23,495 nt of DNA, taken from NCBI GenBank assembly GCA_003427395.1, contig BFEA01000135.1, positions 1,530,623-1,554,117 on the forward strand, written 5' to 3'. Position numbers and translations under genes: made by a program. Below the pieces are notes generated by a model that saw only the letters and a program-made list of their open reading frames with translations, searched no databases and had not been told where the DNA came from. Source of the stretch: Chara braunii (taxonomy: Eukaryota; Streptophyta; Charophyceae; Charales; Characeae). Of this stretch, positions 18,668 to 23,495 are shown piece after piece. Positions within the stretch are counted from its first letter, which is position 1, and each line of letters opens with the position of its first letter.

Positions 18668-18940
18668 TCGCCGGGCCACATTGAAATGCCTCTTTTCCTG
18701 CTTCCTTAGTCCGATTGCTGCACCCACCGAGATTCCATGCCTTTCGTGTTTTAGTCTTTCGGCCCTCCCTACTTATCGTACACTGGTTCCCGCCATTATC
18801 CCGTCTCCATGCCTGCCCTTACTTCGGCCTCCTCGCGTCCCCTGCTGACTAATGTACATGCCCCTTTCTTATGCTACACCCTAATTCACATGCATCCTCC
18901 ATACTTCGGTCTTCCTGTGCCGCTCGAACTTTGAGCCCCT

Positions 18941-19696
18941 TTAATCAAACCACCGCACCTCAAACAGCATAAAAACATCGTCCACATAGGATAGCGAGGT
19001 CGCCGCCTCCTGGCTAACTATGGCGTCCCAAGCTTCCGCGCTTACCTCTAGGCGGTCGTATTTACCTATCCTCAGGATGGTGATGACCTCACCGGCTTTA
19101 TCCCCGTAGAAGGGCTCATATTTTAAGGAGAACCTATAGAACTGCTCGATCAGCCAGACACATTCTATGTGTACTTTTCTCATGGAGTCGGCTACATCTG
19201 TTATGTGCTCAAAACTTCCGAACCAGTCGGCCACGAACTCGGCCACCCAAGCTGTTATGCGCAGACAGGGAGGCCTGAGTTCTTTCCACCCTCTCATCAC
19301 AACTTTGTTACTAACTTCGTCCCACCCCTCATTGGCGAACCTCTTGCCTTCTCTTCGGGTTCGGGCCTCTGCGTCCCGTAAAAGCCACATCGGGTCCTGT
19401 CCTGTTGCTGACATAGTGCAAAACAGGCGTCATCCATCCTCGGAAAGGACAATCGTTCCGACTGACTCTACCTTGCCTTCTGCTATATCATATCAACCTT
19501 CCTCTTCCCTTATCGGGTTCCAAATCCGCTTTATCCATACATATGATAAATCTCGGGCAACCTCAAACCCAATACAGTCGCACGTGGTCCCCCTCCATCC
19601 GTCTTCTGTCGGTATAGGTATTTTTATTCCTCCTCTGAGTCGTCGTGGTTCCCAACCTTTGAAGGTGTATTCCATCATCATCTCTTCTCTAGTCAT
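18941..19696 (-). pseudogene. Unknown family, copy B
   Basis: The ATG at 19696 (MTREEMMMEY) gives the same distance (59 residues) to the conserved Trp as in copy A. Stops: TGA at 19495-19493, and TGA at 19432-19430, where copies A, C and D have Trp (GW). Otherwise one continuous frame runs to 18941. Landmarks: DPMWLLRDAEARTRREGKR, GWKELRPPCLRI, FVADWFGSFEHI, VADSMRKVHIE, YEPFYGDKAGEVITIL, EAWDAIVSQEA, SYVDDVFMLFEVRW. It is the only copy that needs no frame change. It is 273 bases from copy C and 72 from copy A. Confidence 0.6.
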
Positions 19697-19768
19697 CTTT
19701 CCCTTCCCTGCACAATACCAGGCCACCCGTCCTTCCTAAGTTAAGTCCCCTCACCCCTCTTAGAAGTC

Positions 19769-20572
19769 TCAGTCCTCTATCTCTTCATCTTCATCTTCAT
19801 CACTGAAGCCGTCCTCCTCATCGTACACCAACTCCCTTACCCCATCTAGTAACGTCTCCCCTATTGCCACATTCTTGTAGACTATCCCCCAATGCACAGC
19901 GCTAGGGACAAAGATATTGTCTGTGCTAAGGCAGTTTAGTATCTCGGTCAGCTCCTCCGCCCAGTTCCCCTCGAACGGCCCCATCTCTACTGATAACCGA
20001 AAAAAAAATTGCCTAGCGCATTGGTATAGCCCGAGGTTCGTCATGGACTGGCATATCCGTACTAGCCTCCTCCGGGTTCCGAATACCGCATCCACTAGGA
20101 AGGGGGGCAGCACACATCGCATGGTTCTTACGGGTCGCCTCATGTTTCCCCTATCCCCAAGTTCCACTCGTACGTCTACCCTTTCCATTTCCATTTCCCT
20201 CCGTTGACATGCAACCCACACAACCTCTTCTTCTGCCTTCCTAAACAACTCGTCCAGTGTGTTTCCGAGTGTCAACTCTATGATCATAGTTTTCTCCCCA
20301 CCTTGCGACAAGTAGACCCACCCCCGGGCTTCCATTGTCCCTCAGAATTCCAAATCCATTAAACTTGCCGACAACCTTGTCAAACTGACATTAGTCCATA
20401 CTATTTCTATCCAGAGAAAAACATCCTCTCCTTCCAGCATTACCGTTTGATATGCTGGTTCAAGGTCCGTCCACGTTCCATTTTCCGGGCGGACGATCTA
20501 TGCCCCATCCTTTACATCTACTAGCATTTCCGGGCCGCTAGTATACATCGGGGAAGGCACCCATCGCGCCAT
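19769..20572 (-). pseudogene. Unknown family, copy A (furthest upstream)
   Basis: The ATG at 20572 opens MARWVPSPMY. One frame runs to 19769 with only two stops, TAG at 20500-20498 and TGA at 20344-20342. Landmarks: VFLWIEIVWTN, GTMEARGWVYL, LFRKAEEEVVW, MRCVLPPFLVDAVFGT, QSMTNLGLYQCARQF, EMGPFEGNWAEELTEIL, ETLLDGVRELVYDEED. Unlike the others it ends in a strongly acidic tail (SDEDEDEEIED). No transmembrane segment is evident. A plus-strand frame at 19917-20207 is its shadow. Confidence 0.6.
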
Positions 20573-20829
20573 CTTGTTTTCAGCACCCGACCCCTGTTTT
20601 CATAAAAGGTACCAACCGATCTTTTTGGTCAGGTCAACCCTTGTCCTAGATGAGAATTATTTCAGACCCCTCATCAAGGTCTCCCTACTTTACCTCCCCA
20701 TTCCTAAGTACCCCCTTCCCATAATTCCCTCGGTCAGCCATCCATTCGGCCACATTCTTTCTCTTGGTTCTATTCCAACTGACCTCTATACTTCTTCCTT
20801 CCGATCATCTCTCACTCGTGCGGACTTAG

Positions 20830-21390
20830 ATGGGGGGGGGGGATAGAATTAGAAATATGTCCCGTCCAACAGTCCGAGCTCAATCAAATTTTACAGAGGG
20901 GGAACACATAAAAAAAATCAGGCAACCTCACATACGGGCCGGTCATTTCCTTACCGGTCATCCCCAATATGGTCACTCCGCTGTACTATCGGTAGAGTTT
21001 TATCCCATACCTCAAGCGCAGCTCAACCGTCGCGAGCGCGGTACCCAGGTCCCGGCAAGGCATTCGCCCTTTCCTCCTTACCCAGAATACCCCATCCCGT
21101 CTTGCCGCTTTGCATATCCATACCGACACCGAGGGTTACCTCAAGTGCCTAAATACCGGGACAAAGTCAGTCGTCCGAGCATTCACTTCCATCGGTCCGA
21201 CAAGAATCAGCCTTTCCCAGAACCATGCTACGATAGGCTACTAATCGCCTCTGAGGCTCCGTCTTTGTCCGCATGCAGTGGTACTCCCTCCGCCAGCCAA
21301 CAGGCTAAGCCCCGCATGAGGAGATTTCACACCCCTTCCAGCAGATCATCGAGCCGAAGCCCGCCACCGCTCAAACGAGAATGCTACTAA
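20830..21390 (+). CDS. Doubtful Pro/Arg-rich open frame, 186 codons
   Basis: The frame begins within the G11 run and is rich in Pro, Arg, Ser and His. It has no domain I recognise, and its start codon is set only by the homopolymer. It is on the opposite strand to all recognised coding remnants. Probably fortuitous. It could be a fragment of a disordered protein. Confidence 0.12.
   Translation: MGGGDRIRNMSRPTVRAQSNFTEGEHIKKIRQPHIRAGHFLTGHPQYGHSAVLSVEFYPIPQAQLNRRERGTQVPARHSPFPPYPEYPIPSCRFAYPYRHRGLPQVPKYRDKVSRPSIHFHRSDKNQPFPEPCYDRLLIASEAPSLSACSGTPSASQQAKPRMRRFHTPSSRSSSRSPPPLKRECY
20832..20842. repeat. G11 homopolymer
   Basis: Eleven consecutive G. Length is prone to sequencing error and affects any frame across it. 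Confidence 0.9.
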
Positions 21391-23311
21391 TCAATCGACG
21401 TGATAAACTCCCGTCCGACAGCTCGGTGGCCTGACCTCCACATACGAACACACGGCAGCCTACAAAAGAGAACGACGTTTCGCAACCCGCACTGGCCGGT
21501 GCAGACCAATCCTTTCCTTCCGAAAGGCAGGACGCTCGAATCTCATCATGCAAACACAAGGTCCAAGTGGGACACACGTAGTACAAGTGTTATTCCCTTG
21601 GTGCACCCAGCGCTTCCTACCCATAACTCACAGATTTTCTCTCAGGACAACGAGTGTCACTCCCCCTACTTTCATACATAGTGGTTGGTTCCTTCTCGTG
21701 AGAATCTTCAAGGGTGAGTTAGTTTTCCTTGGAGTCTAACAACTCCCTTTATTTCCCTTCTCTTCATTTATCTGTCCTTTCATAGGGCGGGATTGTTCTT
21801 TCTTGATGGCTCGTTGTGTTCATATTGGTTCCTTCAATCATTAAAAAAAAGTGCAAAGTGCATGAGCCCGCTGGGCTCAAAGAAGAAGGGGAAAAGACTC
21901 ATTCGGTCGAATCACTCCGCCATGGGATTTTCACTGGAACCTGGCCTAAGCCAAGCACCAACCGCCTGCCACATAACCGGAATCCTTCTTTCATACGAAG
22001 AGGAAGGGTCGACCTGCGACTTGCCCAAGGTTTTCCCGGACTAGCGAACACCAGCACCGGACGAAGGGGGGCTAGAGCCATTTCTCAAAGGAAAGGTTGA
22101 TCAAATGCATAGCATGCATGTTACACCTCCAGGCTTGACCATGCCATGCGCCCAACTGCTCTCAAATCTGATTTCTCACAAGGGAAAGAGCAAACACAAG
22201 TCAATTTTCCTTATCTTGCATTGTGTACACGTTCAATGCGTCGGACGCCTCCATCGGAATCGCAAGGGTCAATTTAACCCCATGCCCGTCGCCTCCAGCA
22301 TTTTTGTAGGGCCAAACCTCGGTAGACTTTCGAGCCTTAGTCGACCTCACTGCGGGTCCCAGTTGGCTCGGCCCGCCCACGCTCATGCTTGGGGCGCGGG
22401 CCGTTCGTCCCGATGTCACCCCCACCTAGTGCTTTGAGATGGATGGGGGTGGGTCATCGCGCGAGAGAGCTTTGACATTAGGGATGTAACTCAACCCTCA
22501 CGCCGGGTCATAGTCTCGCTGGTCGTTCCGCAACGCTGATTTTTTTTTTGATTCTTTGTTGTGTTCTCATGCAATTGCTCCTTCCAATACGCAGGCAGTC
22601 CAAGGACTCTTTGAGTGTTTCTCTTCTCTTGTGCGAAGGCTAAGCGTCATCCTTAGGCCACACACAATTTCCCTAAGCAATGTGACTATATGGCGTCATC
22701 GGGGTGTGGCGGAGCCGTCCTCCCCCTCGCCTCTACACATCCATCGGTCTCACAATTTGTTGTTTTCCTCATTGAAGTATGCCCCTTAATCCTTTCGGGG
22801 CCTTCATATGCATGCACACCTAACATCACATTTTCCTTGGTATGATTGCACTCTCATTTCCACTCCAAGTCCTCAAGGGCAAGAGTCATTCTCATGGGTT
22901 GACTCTATGTCAAGGGCCCCATAGCCCCTTTGTCCCTCTTCCCTTTCACTCTTGGTGCCCAGTTTCTCTCGCCCCTATCCCGCTCAAGGCATTTCTAGGC
23001 ACCACTCACCTGCGCAATCCCACACAAGCAAGAAAATTCATACAATCCCCCGTTGGGGGTCAACACCTAGCCCTTCCCACGTGCTTATCTTTTCAAATCC
23101 TTTGGCTGTTCCTTGTTCCCTCTTGATGCTCAATCAGCCCATTCTCTTCTCATAGTCATGCAGTCGGGGAAATGGTTGAGTCAAACTGACCTCTCTTTCA
23201 ACTTATGCGTCCTTTCGGATCCCGCATTTCTCCCACTTTTTCAAACGTCCTTTCTTTTGCCTTCTTCATGGCACAAGGGACCGGCTATCCTCCCCTTGTC
23301 CTCTTTTTCCA

Positions 23312-23399
23312 CCAAGTGAGGTCTGATTTCGGTCACCGTCCGTACTCTGGCAATGTTTTCCAAGTGAGGGGAGAAGGGTTAGTCATATGCCAAGTGAGG
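23312..23399. repeat. Short interspersed ccaagtgagg motif, three copies
   Basis: The 10-mer ccaagtgagg starts at 23312, 23360 and 23390, just before the GA tract. Spacing is irregular (48 and 30), so it is not a clean tandem repeat. Confidence 0.7.
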
Positions 23400-23400
23400 A

Positions 23401-23419
23401 AAAGAGAGAGAGAGAGAGG

Positions 23420-23495
<76 letters not shown>
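23401..23495. repeat. (GA)n microsatellite, right edge
   Basis: Nearly pure (GA)n with a few GGGA interruptions runs to the end of the window. Confidence 0.97.

Larger units (their letters stand above)
16957..20572 (-). repeat. Four-copy head-to-tail array of an unknown protein family
   Basis: Four diverged minus-strand ORFs, here called A (20572-19769), B (19696-18941), C (18667-17893) and D (17728-16957), have nearly equal coding lengths (756-804 nt). Start-to-start steps are 876, 1029 and 939 bases. All align end to end at the protein level. The shared pattern is: an N-terminal part ending in a conserved Trp (IVW, RIW, CRW; stop in C); a GT motif with a Gly-Trp after it; a central PPFL/VPRF-type stretch; a [GE]PF-x-G/D motif followed by E[VLK]xxIL; and a C-terminal Y[VIL][DT][DG][VL]xxL[FY]E-type end. 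Each copy has its own start and stop, so they look like paralogous genes rather than repeats in one protein. All four are broken. Confidence 0.8.
20573..23400. other. No supported gene; possible 5' leader/LTR side
   Basis: About 2.8 kb of mixed, fairly GC-rich sequence. No domain, tRNA or rRNA was recognised on either strand. For a minus-strand element the 5' LTR and primer-binding site should be on this side, but none of the T-rich, hairpin or minisatellite sequence of the left side recurs here, and no match to the usual initiator-Met tRNA primer site was seen. It includes a G11 run (20832-20842) and several short frames. Confidence 0.45.

Noticed and set aside
21371-21586. 71-codon minus-strand ORF with several Cys residues
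   Set aside because: No regular Cys/His spacing and no homology I recognise; overlaps unassigned sequence.
20573-23400. Primer-binding site complementary to initiator tRNA-Met
   Set aside because: No stretch matching the usual 12-base primer site was seen on the expected strand.

Overview
The window looks like eukaryotic genomic DNA, most likely from a streptophyte plant or alga. It contains a decayed Ty3/gypsy-type retrotransposon on the minus strand, a broken DNMT3-type cytosine methyltransferase, many minisatellites, and (GA)n tracts at both ends. The Gag and integrase families resemble elements I associate with the charophyte Chara braunii. That attribution rests on memory of the family, not on a search. 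No bacterial operon, rRNA, tRNA or CRISPR array is visible.

Layout by coordinate. 1-97 is a GA-rich tract. 98-4936 has no gene I can support, but about 1.3-4.0 kb is dense in short perfect or near-perfect hairpins and contains a diverged duplication of about 1.35 kb, ending in a 26-bp minisatellite. 4937-5518 (minus) is the broken C-terminal half of a DNMT3-like DNA methyltransferase. 5590-7936 carries three more minisatellites with periods of about 62, 51 and 40 bp. 8659-9722 (minus) is a broken acidic, low-complexity ORF lying 3' of integrase. 10086-16534 (minus) holds, in coding order from high to low coordinate, Gag with a CCHC knuckle, a retropepsin-like protease, reverse transcriptase, RNase H and integrase. 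This region carries a dozen in-frame stops (the 3' ORF included) and about six frame changes. 16957-20572 (minus) is a head-to-tail array of four diverged copies of one unknown protein family of about 250-265 residues, directly upstream of gag on the same strand. 20573-23400 has no supported gene, and 23401-23495 is (GA)n.

How the parts may relate: the protease-RT-RNase H-integrase order is the Ty3/gypsy order, and most catalytic residues survive (RT YIDD, integrase D,D35E, the RNase H acidic residues), so the copy is dead through stops and frameshifts rather than lost domains. The four-copy array upstream and the acidic ORF downstream share strand and decay state with gag-pol and may be cargo of a very large element. 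I found no long terminal repeats, primer-binding site or convincing polypurine tract, so the element borders are unknown and the cargo reading is an inference. Several stops fit C-to-T (or G-to-A) change: TGA at two positions that are Trp in sister array copies, and TAG at plausible Gln positions in pol. This suggests decay by deamination of methylated cytosine.
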